A stretch of 64,000 bases of DNA, from the NCBI GenBank assembly GCA_017470145.1, contig JAFUFB010000003.1, positions 62,001 to 126,000 of the forward strand, in the 5' to 3' direction. Within the stretch, counting starts at the first letter, position 1, and the number at the start of each line of letters is the position of its first letter. The position numbers were made by a program, and so were the translations under genes. Below are positions 32,181 to 41,823 of this stretch, piece after piece. The stretch is from Clostridia bacterium. Lineage in GTDB: Bacteria; Bacillota; Clostridia; Christensenellales; Aristaeellaceae. Below the pieces are notes generated by a model. It saw only the letters and a program-made list of their open reading frames with translations, did not search any database and was not told the origin of the DNA.

Positions 32181-33965
32181 ATGAAAATCATTTACAACGA
32201 CGGTCACGTGGCGGACTGTCCTCCCGAGCTGGAGCTGGATACCCTGCGGCATTCCGCGGCCCATATCATGGCTCAGGCCGTGAAACGGCTGTATCCCGAC
32301 GCCCATTTCGCCTATGGCCCGGCCACGGAGAAGGGCTTCCATTATGACATCGACATGGGCGATGTAAAGCTGACGGACGAGGATCTGCCCGCTATTGAAA
32401 AGGAAATGCAGAAGATCGTGAAGGAAAACCTGCCCTTCAAGGTCTATCCCCTGCCCCGGGAAGAAGCGGTCAAGCTGATGCAGGATCGGGGAGAGAAGTA
32501 CAAGGTGGAGCATATCGCCGACCTGCCGGAAGACGCGGTGATCACCTTCTATCAGCAAGGGGATTATATCGACATGTGCGTCGGCCCGCACCTGACCTAT
32601 ACTAAGGCCCTGAAGGCTTTCAAGCTTACGGCCTTGTCCGGCGCCTATTGGAAGAATGATCAGAAGAACAAGATGCTGACCCGGCTGAACGGCGTGGCCT
32701 TCCGCAACGCGGAGGAGCTGGCTGCCTACGAGAAGGAAGTGGAGGAGGCCAAGGCCCGGGATCATCGGCGCATCGGCAAGGATATGTCCCTCTTCATGCA
32801 GGATGACCTGATCGGCAAGGGCCTGCCCATGTTCCTCCCCAAGGGATATACCCTCTGGCAGCAGCTGGAAAACTATATCCGGGAAAAGGAGCGGGAGCTG
32901 GGCTATCAGCATGTGCTGACCCCCTGCGTCGGTACGGTGGATCTGTACAAGACTAGCGGCCACTGGGAGCACTACAAGGACAATATGTTCCCGGCCATGG
33001 AAGTCGAAGGGGAGACCTTCGTGCTGCGGCCCATGAACTGCCCCCACCATATGCGGATCTATGCCAACGCCCTCCATTCCTATCGGGATCTGCCCATCCG
33101 CATCGGCGAAATCGCCCATGACTTCCGCTTCGAGTCCAGCGGCACCCTGAAGGGCATCGAGCGGGGCCGGCATTTCTGCCAGAACGACGCCCACCTGTTC
33201 GTGACGCCGGAGCAGATCAAGGACGAGGTCAGCAGCGTGTGCGACCTGATCTTTGACACCTATAAGGATTTCAACATCACCAATTATCGCTGCGTCCTGA
33301 GCCTGCGGGATCCGGAGGACAAGGTGAAGTACCATCAGGACGACCAGATGTGGGAGACGGCGGAAAACGCCCTGCGGGAAGTGCTGACGGAGCTGGGTAT
33401 CAACTTTACGGAGGAGATTGGCGAGGCTGCCTTCTACGGGCCGAAGCTGGACGTGAACGTGAAGCCGGCTGTGGGCGCGGAGTATACCCTCAGCACCTGC
33501 CAGCTGGACTTCTGCCTGCCGGCGAAGTTCGATCTGAAGTACGTGGATCGGGACGGCACGGAGAAGACCCCCGTGGTGCTGCATCGGGCCATCCTGGGCA
33601 GCCTGGACCGCTTCATGGCCTATATCATCGAGGAAACCAAGGGCATTTTCCCCACCTGGCTGGCGCCGGTGCAGGTGAAGGTGCTGCCGGTTTCCGACAA
33701 GAGCATGGATTATGCCGAGAAGGTGTATCGCCAGCTGCGGAAGGAAGGCGTCCGGGTGGAGCTGGATGACCGGAACGAGAAGATCGGTTACAAGATCCGC
33801 TATGCTCGTCAGGTGGATAAGGTGCCCTACATGATCATCCTGGGCGAGAAGGAAATCGCGGAGAACAACATCTCCGTCCGGGATCGGGCCACCGACCAAA
33901 CCAACGTATACACCGTAGATGAATTCGCCAATAAAATCCGCCAGGATGTGGCAGAAAAGAAATAA
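32181..33965 (+). CDS. thrS: Threonyl-tRNA synthetase lacking the TGS domain
   Basis: Charges tRNA-Thr with threonine in the cytoplasm. AAGGAGGGA precedes the ATG at 32181, giving 594 residues, about 45 fewer than the common form. After only about 24 residues the editing-domain motif HSAAHIMAQAV appears, so the N-terminal TGS domain is missing. The editing site, the class II motif 2 (FRFESSGTLKGIERGRHF) and motif 3 (HRAILGSLDRF) are present. Cys287 in MNCPHH and the later His residues are the expected zinc ligands. The C-terminal anticodon-binding domain is complete. Expression is under the T-box leader. It sits between the AAA pair and the SNF2 gene without an obvious functional tie to them. 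Confidence 0.95.
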   Translation: MKIIYNDGHVADCPPELELDTLRHSAAHIMAQAVKRLYPDAHFAYGPATEKGFHYDIDMGDVKLTDEDLPAIEKEMQKIVKENLPFKVYPLPREEAVKLMQDRGEKYKVEHIADLPEDAVITFYQQGDYIDMCVGPHLTYTKALKAFKLTALSGAYWKNDQKNKMLTRLNGVAFRNAEELAAYEKEVEEAKARDHRRIGKDMSLFMQDDLIGKGLPMFLPKGYTLWQQLENYIREKERELGYQHVLTPCVGTVDLYKTSGHWEHYKDNMFPAMEVEGETFVLRPMNCPHHMRIYANALHSYRDLPIRIGEIAHDFRFESSGTLKGIERGRHFCQNDAHLFVTPEQIKDEVSSVCDLIFDTYKDFNITNYRCVLSLRDPEDKVKYHQDDQMWETAENALREVLTELGINFTEEIGEAAFYGPKLDVNVKPAVGAEYTLSTCQLDFCLPAKFDLKYVDRDGTEKTPVVLHRAILGSLDRFMAYIIEETKGIFPTWLAPVQVKVLPVSDKSMDYAEKVYRQLRKEGVRVELDDRNEKIGYKIRYARQVDKVPYMIILGEKEIAENNISVRDRATDQTNVYTVDEFANKIRQDVAEKK

Positions 33966-34004
33966 GCATAACAAAAGCCGCCGAATGGCGGCTTTTGTTA
34001 TGCT
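33965..34004. terminator. Terminator after thrS
   Basis: An 18-bp perfect stem (AGCATAACAAAAGCCGCC and its complement) with GAAT loop; the 3' arm carries CTTTTGTT. Confidence 0.85.
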
Positions 34005-34030
34005 GGGGAAAGGGGCAGGGGGTAAAGGGG
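34005..34030 (+). other. G-quadruplex-type motif upstream of SNF2 gene
   Basis: GGGG-AAA-GGGG-CA-GGGGG-TAAA-GGGG on the coding strand, 93 bases before the SNF2 start. A related motif lies at 43149-43179. Confidence 0.55.
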
Positions 34031-34122
34031 CTCCCGCCCGCTGGAAAGTAGAAAAACAGGCAGGAAATCCCATAACAAAAGGAGAAGTAGTAAAAGTTAA
34101 TAACATTTTCCAGGAGGCAAGG

Positions 34123-37017
34123 ATGGATCAGCTGGAATTGGAACTGCAGCGGGAAGCCCCCAAGCGCGGCGAAGAACTCCTCTCCCTCATCGAGGGCGAG
34201 CTCCCCGCGGAGACGAACCTCCGCATGGAGATCACCCTGGTGCTGCCCCGGGCCGGAGAAGAAAACCTCCGGGCCGGCTTGCGCATCGGCCAGGGAAAAT
34301 GGTACGTGGTTAAGGATATTCCCCAATTCCTGGAAGCCTGGCGGGAAAAATCCCCCTTGAACTTCCAGAGCAAATTTGTCTACGAGCCCTCCTGGATGCA
34401 CTTTTCAGAAACCAACGAAGCCATCCTGCAGCTGCTGGATCGGATGCTTTCCGCCAGCCAGTTAGGCAAATGGATGCCCAGCCAGGCGGAAGCCCGGCTG
34501 CTGCGCCTGCCGGATAACATCGCCGGGCAGCTGCTGCGCCTGCTGGAGAGCCTGCCGGTGCGGGTTATGGACCCGGAAGGGGAGATTCATTCCACCCGCG
34601 CCCTGGCGGAAAAGCCCATTCCCATGCAAGCGGAATGCCGCATGATGCCCCGGGGGCTTTCCATCACTCTGTCCCTGCCGGAAGAAATTCAGCCCCTGAC
34701 CCAGGATTGCGCCTATGGCCTTTCCACCGAGGGGCCCCAGATCATTCCCGCCAACCAGCGGGCCCTGCTGCGGTTCCTGCTGAGACGCCGGCAGGAGGGC
34801 TTGGTGCGCCTGGATTACCCCCTGCAAGCCATGGATCAGGCCGTAGGGGAGGTGCTGCCCTATCTGAAAACCCGCTGCGCCGTGGAAATGAGCGAGGAGC
34901 TGCGGGAAATGCTGGTGCGCAAGCCCCTGGAATCCCGGGTGTATCTGGATCGGGATGGCCGCAGCGTGGTGGCCAAGGTGCTGTTTAAGTATGGCGACAT
35001 GGAGCTGAACCCCTTCGCTCCCAGCGGGGTGAAGGTAGCCCTGGAGCGTGGTGAAAAGCTGCTGCTGCGAGACGCGGAGGGGGAGCACGCGGTGCTGGAT
35101 ATCCTGGCCAACGCCGGCTTCCGGGTCACGAAGGAGAATATCCGCCTGAGTCAGGAGGAGGCTCTGTTCCGCTTCCTGAACGAAGGCGTCAAGCGCCTGG
35201 GGGAGGTCAGCGAAATCTTCCTCAGCCGGGATTTCCGCCGCATGGAGAATCGGCGTCCCGCCCTGCGGGGCGGGCTGCGGATGGAAAGTGGCAGCTTGCT
35301 GATGAATCTGGAGATCGATGGCGCGCCTACGGACGAGATTTTAGGCATTATGGAGGCCCTGAGCCGCTCCCGGCAGTATTACCGCATGAAGGATGGCACC
35401 TTCCTGAATCTGGAATCCCTCCAGGGCTGGCAGGAGGGGGCGGAGGCCATCCGGGAGGCCGCGGAGCGGGACGGCGCGAAATGGGAAAAGGACGCCCTGT
35501 CCCTGCGGAGCTATCGGGCGGGCTATCTGGTCCGCATGCTGCAGGAGCTGGGCCTGCCAGTGGAGGCGGATGAATCCGCCCAGGAGGTGGCGGAGGAGAT
35601 CAGCGGCCAGCGGGCCCCTGCCCCGGCGCCGGAGACGGGCATCCCCCTGCGGGATTATCAGCGGCGGGGATACGAATGGATGTATATGCTGGACCGGCTG
35701 CATATGGGCGGTGTGCTGGCGGACGACATGGGCCTGGGGAAGACCGTGCAGGTCATTGCCCTGCTGAAGGCCACCCGCCAGCCGGATCGTACCAGCCTGA
35801 TCGTGGCCCCCACCAGCCTGGTGTATAACTGGCTCAGCGAGATCAAGCATTTCGCCCCGGATCTCAGCGCAGCGGTGGTGACCGGGGCCCTGGCCCAGCG
35901 GGAACGGATGTGGGCCCATTTGAAGGAGCATGGGGATGTGGACGTGGTCATCACCAGCTATCCCCTGATCCGGCGGGATCTGGAATATTTAGCGGAGATT
36001 CCCTTCCGCTTCGCCGTGCTGGACGAGGCCCAGAACATCAAGAACGCCAGCAGCCAGGTGGCCATCGCCGCCCGGAAAATCCAGGCGGACACCCGGCTGG
36101 CCCTGACGGGCACCCCCATGGAAAACGGGGTCGGGGAGCTGTGGAGCATCTTCGATTTCGTGCTGCCGGGGTACCTGCCGGGATACAATGCCTTCCTGCG
36201 GCGGTATCAGGACGGCATGAACAGCGAACAGCTGCGGAATCGGATTCGCCCCTTCCTGACTCGGCGGCTGAAGCAGGATGTGGCCTCGGAGCTGCCGGAC
36301 AAGGTGGAAACCCGGCTGGTGGCTGCCATGACGGCGGAGCAGCGGAATGTCTACCGGGCTGCTATGGAGCGGCTGCGGCCCAAGGTGCAACAGGTCATGG
36401 AGGAGAAGGGCCCAGGCCGGGGGCATTTCGAGGTGCTCAGCGCCCTGACGGAGCTGCGGGAAATCTGCTGCGATCCGGGCCTGGTGCTGGAGGGCTACGA
36501 TGGGGGCAGCGGCAAGGAAGAGATGCTGATGGAGCTGCTGCCCGGGCTCATCAAGGCGGGGCGGCGGGTGCTGATCTTCAGCCAGTTCACCTCCATGCTG
36601 AAAAAGCTGCGGCCCCATCTGGAGCGGGAGGGATACACAACCCTGTATCTGGACGGCGAAACCCCGGCAGGGGAGCGGCTGGAGATGACGGAGAAATTTA
36701 ACGGCGGGGAAGGCCAAATCTTCCTCATCAGCTTGCGGGCCGGGGGCTCCGGCTTGAACCTGACGGGGGCGGACGTGGTGATTCACTATGACCCCTGGTG
36801 GAACCCCGCGGCGGAGGAGCAGGCTACGGACCGGGCCCACCGCATCGGCCAGACCAAGCAGGTGGACGTGATTCGCCTGGTCATGGGGGAAAGCATCGAG
36901 GAAAAGGTGGTGGAGCTGGGGGAAAGGAAGAAGGCCCTCTTCGACCGCCTCATCACCCCCGGGGAATCCGGCCTGGAAGCCCTCAGCGCCCAGGATATTC
37001 GAGGATTGTTTGACTGA
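34123..37017 (+). CDS. SNF2-family helicase/ATPase
   Basis: 964 residues, a DNA-dependent ATPase that moves along duplex DNA. AGGAGG lies five bases before the ATG at 34123; the frame is open further upstream but without a start signal. The N-terminal 450 residues match the helicase-associated region of bacterial SNF2 proteins by position and pattern; the SWIM-type zinc motif often found at their start is not seen. The ATPase begins near LRDYQRRGYEWM (about 510). Walker A is DDMGLGKT with Lys540, motif II is DEAQ at Asp634, LTGTPMENGVGELWSIFDF is motif III, and the second lobe ends with DRAHRIGQTKQV. Zorya systems include an SNF2-like ZorD, and a Zor-like pair lies 9 kb away, but this gene also resembles a common housekeeping-type helicase. 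Confidence 0.92.
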   Translation: MDQLELELQREAPKRGEELLSLIEGELPAETNLRMEITLVLPRAGEENLRAGLRIGQGKWYVVKDIPQFLEAWREKSPLNFQSKFVYEPSWMHFSETNEAILQLLDRMLSASQLGKWMPSQAEARLLRLPDNIAGQLLRLLESLPVRVMDPEGEIHSTRALAEKPIPMQAECRMMPRGLSITLSLPEEIQPLTQDCAYGLSTEGPQIIPANQRALLRFLLRRRQEGLVRLDYPLQAMDQAVGEVLPYLKTRCAVEMSEELREMLVRKPLESRVYLDRDGRSVVAKVLFKYGDMELNPFAPSGVKVALERGEKLLLRDAEGEHAVLDILANAGFRVTKENIRLSQEEALFRFLNEGVKRLGEVSEIFLSRDFRRMENRRPALRGGLRMESGSLLMNLEIDGAPTDEILGIMEALSRSRQYYRMKDGTFLNLESLQGWQEGAEAIREAAERDGAKWEKDALSLRSYRAGYLVRMLQELGLPVEADESAQEVAEEISGQRAPAPAPETGIPLRDYQRRGYEWMYMLDRLHMGGVLADDMGLGKTVQVIALLKATRQPDRTSLIVAPTSLVYNWLSEIKHFAPDLSAAVVTGALAQRERMWAHLKEHGDVDVVITSYPLIRRDLEYLAEIPFRFAVLDEAQNIKNASSQVAIAARKIQADTRLALTGTPMENGVGELWSIFDFVLPGYLPGYNAFLRRYQDGMNSEQLRNRIRPFLTRRLKQDVASELPDKVETRLVAAMTAEQRNVYRAAMERLRPKVQQVMEEKGPGRGHFEVLSALTELREICCDPGLVLEGYDGGSGKEEMLMELLPGLIKAGRRVLIFSQFTSMLKKLRPHLEREGYTTLYLDGETPAGERLEMTEKFNGGEGQIFLISLRAGGSGLNLTGADVVIHYDPWWNPAAEEQATDRAHRIGQTKQVDVIRLVMGESIEEKVVELGERKKALFDRLITPGESGLEALSAQDIRGLFD

Positions 37018-37109
37018 TCAGAAGAAAAGAAAATCTAAAGGGAATGCAGATTTGAACATATCAGTATTTTCTCAATCGTAACAACTTTGTGAAGCTTCTG
37101 TGACGAAAC

Positions 37110-37138
37110 TTGCAACAAACTGCTATCTGTGGTAGAAT
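37110..37138 (+). promoter_or_regulatory. Promoter for the CotH/DUF4956/VTC cluster
   Basis: TTGCAA, a 17-base spacer, TAGAAT (37133-37138). Confidence 0.6.
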
Positions 37139-37194
37139 ACGCGCTGGTTTGAACGAATTTGTACGCGCTTTTGCGGCCGAAGGGAGGGGAGCGG

Positions 37195-40100
37195 ATGGAC
37201 ACCAATACCGGCAACGGGATTCATGGGCGCAGGTCCGCTTCCCGGGCGACGAAGCTGCGCCGCAGAAGGCAGCGGCTGAATTTCCTGCTTTTGGCAGGGA
37301 TGATCGCCGCCATCGCGCTGATCGTGCTGGTGACTCCGAAAGAACCCCTACAGCAGGCGGTGTATACCATCGCCTCCGAGGACGGCACGGTGGGGGACGG
37401 CGTCCGCCTGGTGACGCAATACGAGGGCCTGCGTATCAGCGAGGTCATGCCCTCGAATCGCAGCGCTGTGACGGACGAAAATGGCGAATATCCGGACTGG
37501 ATTGAGATCTGGAACAGCTCCGACGCCGCCATGAACCTGAAGGGCCTGGGCCTCAGCGACCGCAGTGACAGCATTCGCTTCCTCTTTCCGGACATGACTT
37601 TGCCGGCGGACGGGCGGATGATTATCTTCGCCTCCAACAGCAATCAGGCGGATCCCGGCCTGCCCTTCCACGCGAAATTCAAGCTTTCCAGCGTCGGGGA
37701 AACGGTGTATCTCTACGACCCCAATGCTTATCTGATCGACAGCTGCAAATATCCCATCCTGGGCTCCGATGAGAGCTGGGCCCTGACGGCGGAGGGTTTC
37801 CAGGCGGTGGAATACTTCAGCCCCGGGTTTGAAAACTCTCCGGAGGGCCATCAGGCTTATCGGGAGAGCATCATGGTCTCCGGCGGCGCCTTGATCATCA
37901 ACGAGGTGATGGCGGACCCGATGACGGGCCTGCGGGATGAGGACGACGAGCTCAGTGACTGGGTGGAGATTTATAACACCACGGCAAATGCTGTCAGCCT
38001 GGATAATTACGCCCTCAGCGATAATGAGAGCAAGCCCCTGAAGTGGCGCTTCCCCAAGGGCGCCAGCATCCCCGGGTATGGATACTACGTAGTGTTCTGC
38101 TCCGGGAAGGACAAGGTGGAGGCCGTCTCCGGCGTGCCCCACAGCAATTTCAGCATCTCCGCAGAGCGGGAAACCATCATCCTGGCGGACAGTCGGGGCC
38201 ATGTGGTGGACCGGGTCATGATCGACAACCTGGCGGAGGATTGCAGCTATGGCCGCAACGACCAGGGGACCATGCAGGTTTTCCAGACGGCGACCCCCGG
38301 CCTGCCCAACAATCAAATCGGCTTCAATCAAATGGACAGCAACCTCCGGGCTATGAACCCCTCCGGGGTGTATATCAGCGAGGTGCTGGCCTCCAATGAT
38401 TCTATTACGACCTATCCCTCCGGCGGCAACACGGACTGGATCGAGCTGTACAATTCCTCCTCCCAGAGCGTGGATCTTTCCGGATATGGGCTCAGCGATC
38501 GGCTGACCCGGGGGCGGAAATGGCAGTTTCCTCAAGGGACCATCATTGGCGCGGGGGAGTATAAAATCGTCCTGTGCGATGGCGCCCGGGGCTCTACCGA
38601 CGTGGGGGTGCTGCGGGCCAGCTTCAAGCTGAACCGGACCGCAGGCGAAACCCTGGCCTTTACGGACCCGGAGGGGCGCGTTCTGGATAAGGTGATCCTG
38701 CCGGTGCAGCGGACCGATATTTCCTATGGCCGGACCTTGGGGATGTCGGGCTTTTTTTATTATGAGACTCCCACGCCCTTCCAGATGAACGGCCAGGGCT
38801 TCGCGGGATACGCGGAGGAGCCCAGCCTGACGGAGGCGCCGGGGACGTACTTCTCCACGGTGTATGCCCAGATCAATGTGCCTGAAGGAACCCAGGTGTA
38901 TTACACCACCGATGGTTCCGACCCCACCACCGCCTCCACGCCCTATAACGGCGAGCGGCTGGAGCTGAACTTTACCACGGTGCTGCGGGCCCGGGCCTTC
39001 GCGGCGGATCCGAACCTGCAGCCCAGCGAGATCGTGACGGGGACGTATCTTATCAACGCCTATCACACCCTGCCCATCGTCTCCCTGGTCACCAATCCCG
39101 CCAATCTGTGGGATCCGGTGAACGGCATGCTGGCGGAGGGGAACATCCTGAAGGAAGCCCCCGGCAAGCTGCCCTTTAAGAATTCCACCTATCGGGCGGT
39201 GAAGGACAGCGGCGCTCGCTTCCCGGTGCATGTGGAGATGTACGACACCGACGGCACTCAGATTTTGAACCAGGGAGCCCAGTTCAGCCTCATGGGGGAT
39301 TACAGCCTGGATATGCCCCAGAAGAGCATGAAATTCCGGGCCAAGAGCCTCTATGGCGCCAAGACCTTCGCCGCCGCCCTGTTCCCGGATCGGGAGTATA
39401 CGGAGTATAAGAGCTTCGTCCTGCGAAACAGCGGAAATGACTCCATGTGGACCCGGCTGCAGGATGGTTTCGAGAGCCGGCTGCTGGATTATTACGGCGC
39501 CACCGTGATCCATCAGGCCTGGCGGCCCGTGGCGGTATACCTTAACGGTACCTACTGGGGCCATATGAACCTGCGGGAGCGGGTGGATAAGTTCTTCGTC
39601 GCCCAGCATGAGGGCTTGCCCTTCGACCAGGCGGACGATTTCGACATCCTGCAGGCCAGCGGCTCCACCAAGTATGGCAGCAACAAGGAATTCAAGGCCA
39701 TGCTGAAAAAGATCAAGGCTGGCAATCCCGCCAAGAACGAGGAGGATCTGCAGTACATCCTGGATAACGTGGATGTGGATAACCTCTTCGAATATATGGC
39801 CCTGGAGATGTTCGTTGGCAATAGCGATATCGGTAACACCCGGTTCTATCGCCTGAAGGGCACGGACGGGAAGTGGAAATGGATCTGGTACGACGCGGAC
39901 TACGGCCTGTTTATGTCCAACTTCGATAGCCCCAAGAGCTATACCAAGGAGAAGGGCATGGGCCAGCAGAACATCGACAACACCATCTTCCGAAAGCTGC
40001 TGTCCGTGCCGGAGTATAAGGACCAATTCCTGCGAAAGCTGGGGGATGTGTTCCAGACCCTGACCACCAAGACCATGCTGGAAATTCTGGAGCCCCTGGT

Positions 40101-40359
40101 GGAGCAAATCACCCCCGAGATGGAGCTGCATTGGGCTCGCTGGGGTGAGGAAAACGACCAGATGGTGCTGTCCGAAGTGCCCACCACCGTGGACGGCGCC
40201 TACAGATACTGGGAGAAGCGGGTGGAAAGATTGCGCAATGTCTGCCGCAAGCGCCCCACCTATCTCTGGGAAATGGTCCAGAACGCCTTTGACCTGACCA
40301 ACGCGCAGATGGTGGAATATCTGGGAGAAAAGCCCGATATGCCCCCAGACGCGGTATAA
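37195..40359 (+). CDS. Membrane-anchored CotH-kinase protein with lamin-tail domains
   Basis: 1054 residues with the ATG at 37195 (GGGAGGGGAGCGG upstream). A basic tail and one helix (about 27-45) anchor it, with the rest outside. Three lamin-tail-type domains follow, marked by ISEVMPSNRS...DWIEIWN, INEVMADPM...DWVEIYN and ISEVLASND...DWIELYN. Then comes a chitobiase-C-type beta domain (YYTTDGSDPT, about 570) and a CotH domain (about 640-990, with RNSGNDSMWTRLQDGF, YWGHMNLRERVDKFF and WIWYDADYGLFM). CotH proteins are atypical kinases that phosphorylate spore-coat or surface proteins. It leads a cluster with DUF4956 and VTC genes, an arrangement recurrent in clostridia, pointing to surface phosphate or polymer chemistry. 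Confidence 0.88.
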   Translation: MDTNTGNGIHGRRSASRATKLRRRRQRLNFLLLAGMIAAIALIVLVTPKEPLQQAVYTIASEDGTVGDGVRLVTQYEGLRISEVMPSNRSAVTDENGEYPDWIEIWNSSDAAMNLKGLGLSDRSDSIRFLFPDMTLPADGRMIIFASNSNQADPGLPFHAKFKLSSVGETVYLYDPNAYLIDSCKYPILGSDESWALTAEGFQAVEYFSPGFENSPEGHQAYRESIMVSGGALIINEVMADPMTGLRDEDDELSDWVEIYNTTANAVSLDNYALSDNESKPLKWRFPKGASIPGYGYYVVFCSGKDKVEAVSGVPHSNFSISAERETIILADSRGHVVDRVMIDNLAEDCSYGRNDQGTMQVFQTATPGLPNNQIGFNQMDSNLRAMNPSGVYISEVLASNDSITTYPSGGNTDWIELYNSSSQSVDLSGYGLSDRLTRGRKWQFPQGTIIGAGEYKIVLCDGARGSTDVGVLRASFKLNRTAGETLAFTDPEGRVLDKVILPVQRTDISYGRTLGMSGFFYYETPTPFQMNGQGFAGYAEEPSLTEAPGTYFSTVYAQINVPEGTQVYYTTDGSDPTTASTPYNGERLELNFTTVLRARAFAADPNLQPSEIVTGTYLINAYHTLPIVSLVTNPANLWDPVNGMLAEGNILKEAPGKLPFKNSTYRAVKDSGARFPVHVEMYDTDGTQILNQGAQFSLMGDYSLDMPQKSMKFRAKSLYGAKTFAAALFPDREYTEYKSFVLRNSGNDSMWTRLQDGFESRLLDYYGATVIHQAWRPVAVYLNGTYWGHMNLRERVDKFFVAQHEGLPFDQADDFDILQASGSTKYGSNKEFKAMLKKIKAGNPAKNEEDLQYILDNVDVDNLFEYMALEMFVGNSDIGNTRFYRLKGTDGKWKWIWYDADYGLFMSNFDSPKSYTKEKGMGQQNIDNTIFRKLLSVPEYKDQFLRKLGDVFQTLTTKTMLEILEPLVEQITPEMELHWARWGEENDQMVLSEVPTTVDGAYRYWEKRVERLRNVCRKRPTYLWEMVQNAFDLTNAQMVEYLGEKPDMPPDAV

Positions 40360-40374
40360 AAGGAGGACAAAACC

Positions 40375-41076
40375 ATGGAAACCGCCACCACAAGCATCAA
40401 AAACGTCCTGAAGAGCGACGCTGGCCTCAGCGAATACTTCACCAACCAGTTCATCAGCCTCACCCCCTGGAAAATCCTCATCGGCCTGCTGATGGGCTGC
40501 GTCGTCGGCCTTATCATCGCCTTCGTCTACAAGCGCTGCTACCGCGGCGTGCTCTACAGTCCGTCCTTCGCTATGACGCTGATGATGCTGACCCTCATCA
40601 CCACCCCGGTGGTCATGTGCATCAAGAGCAACATCTCCCTCAGCATGGGCATGGTGGGCGCCCTGAGCATCGTCCGTTTCCGTACGGCCGTGAAAGACCC
40701 CATGGACACCGCCTATATGTTCTGGGCCTTGACCATGGGCATCCTGCTGGGGGCGGAGATGTACGTCCATGCCCTGATGGTGGTGCTGGTCATCAGCGCC
40801 ATCCTCTTCGCCATGTCCTTCTTCCATTTCAGCAAGAGCAATGCCTATCTGCTGGTGGTGCATTATGACGACTATGCCGAGCAGGATATCACCCAGCTGC
40901 TGCGCCGCACAGTGAAGCAGCGGAAGCTGCGATCCAAGACCGTGACACGCTCCGGCGCAGAGATGACCGTGGAAGTTCGCCTGGACAGCAAGCAGGATCT
41001 GGTGGCCGCGGTGCTGAACCTGGAAGGCGTCCATGACGCGACCCTGGTGGCCTGCCAGACGGAAGCGGGGGCGTAA
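40375..41076 (+). CDS. DUF4956 membrane protein
   Basis: 233 residues, 15 bases after the CotH gene, with AAAGGAGG upstream. About four helices (about residues 32-52, 62-82, 85-100 and 118-145) are followed by a cytoplasmic alpha/beta domain of about 75 residues. The motif GALSIVRFRTAVKDPMDTAY (88-107) is characteristic of DUF4956. The family often neighbours VTC-type polyphosphate polymerases and CotH; its biochemical role is not known. Membrane transport or tethering of the VTC product is a reasonable guess. Confidence 0.88.
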   Translation: METATTSIKNVLKSDAGLSEYFTNQFISLTPWKILIGLLMGCVVGLIIAFVYKRCYRGVLYSPSFAMTLMMLTLITTPVVMCIKSNISLSMGMVGALSIVRFRTAVKDPMDTAYMFWALTMGILLGAEMYVHALMVVLVISAILFAMSFFHFSKSNAYLLVVHYDDYAEQDITQLLRRTVKQRKLRSKTVTRSGAEMTVEVRLDSKQDLVAAVLNLEGVHDATLVACQTEAGA

Positions 41077-41086
41077 ACCGGTGGCC

Positions 41087-41791
41087 ATGAACACATTGCC
41101 CCTGCGGCACGAGCTGAAGTACTTTATCAACGAGGAGCAGTATTATGTGCTCTCCGGGATATTGGACCGGGTGCTGAACAGGGACCCGAATGGGGATGAG
41201 TACAACGAGTACCACATCCGCAGCCTGTATTTCGACACGGTGTATAACTCCGCCCTGTTCGACAAGCTGGATGGCAACCCCAACCGGGATAAATTTCGGA
41301 TTCGGATCTATAACTTCAGCGACCGGGTCATTAAGCTGGAATGCAAAACCAAGGTGGGCAGCCTCATCTCCAAGCGCAGCCAGACCATTCCCCGGCTCCT
41401 CTGCGAGCAGCTTATGGCTGGTGATCCGGCTGGCCTGGAAACAACCCGCAGCGGTCTGCTGAACGACATGTATCGGGAAATGACGGTGAATCTGCTGCGC
41501 CCCGCTGTGCTGGTGGACTACGTCCGCGAAGCTTATCTCCATCCGGCGGAGGAGGTGCGCATCACCTTCGACAAACAATTACGGACTGGCCTGTGGAGCA
41601 AGGATCTGTTCAATCCCCAGGTGCCCACCATCCCGCCCTTTGATGAGAACTGGATGATCCTGGAAGTGAAGTTTAACCAGTTCCTGCCCCCCTATATCCG
41701 CGACATCCTGAACACCTACTGCGCCGGAGCCATGCAAAGCGCCATCAGCAAATACACCTGGTGTCGCCGTTTCGAAGAACTGGAAGCGTAA
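41087..41791 (+). CDS. VTC-domain protein (polyphosphate-polymerase-like)
   Basis: 234 residues; a GTG six bases upstream of the ATG at 41087 is an alternative start. The tunnel fold of VTC proteins is marked by RHELKYFI (residues 6-13), SLYFDT, RDKFRIRIYN, KLECKTK, VDYVREAY and ILEVKFN; the paired basic residues in these strands bind phosphate or triphosphate in studied homologues. It lacks the SPX domain and membrane part of the yeast protein; DUF4956 may supply the membrane part. It is soluble and cytoplasmic here. Whether it makes polyphosphate or another phosphate product is unknown. Confidence 0.87.
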   Translation: MNTLPLRHELKYFINEEQYYVLSGILDRVLNRDPNGDEYNEYHIRSLYFDTVYNSALFDKLDGNPNRDKFRIRIYNFSDRVIKLECKTKVGSLISKRSQTIPRLLCEQLMAGDPAGLETTRSGLLNDMYREMTVNLLRPAVLVDYVREAYLHPAEEVRITFDKQLRTGLWSKDLFNPQVPTIPPFDENWMILEVKFNQFLPPYIRDILNTYCAGAMQSAISKYTWCRRFEELEA

Positions 41792-41808
41792 CCCCGCTTC
41801 CAGTTTTT
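41778..41808 (+). terminator. Terminator overlapping the VTC stop codon
   Basis: AACTGGAAGCG (41778-41788) pairs with CGCTTCCAGTT (41795-41805), followed by Ts; the stop TAA lies in the loop. The next gene starts 16 bases later without a separate promoter, so termination is probably partial. Confidence 0.75.
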
Positions 41809-41823
41809 AAAAAGGAGCTCATG

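Noticed and set aside
34123-37017. ZorD of a complete Zorya system
   Set aside because: It is 9 kb from the ZorA/B-like genes, in a separate unit, and has the bacterial SNF2-associated N-terminal layout common in housekeeping-type helicases.
37348-41130. 1260-codon open frame on the minus strand opposite the CotH cluster
   Set aside because: No family motif and the composition of an antisense shadow; CotH, DUF4956 and VTC are certain on the plus strand.
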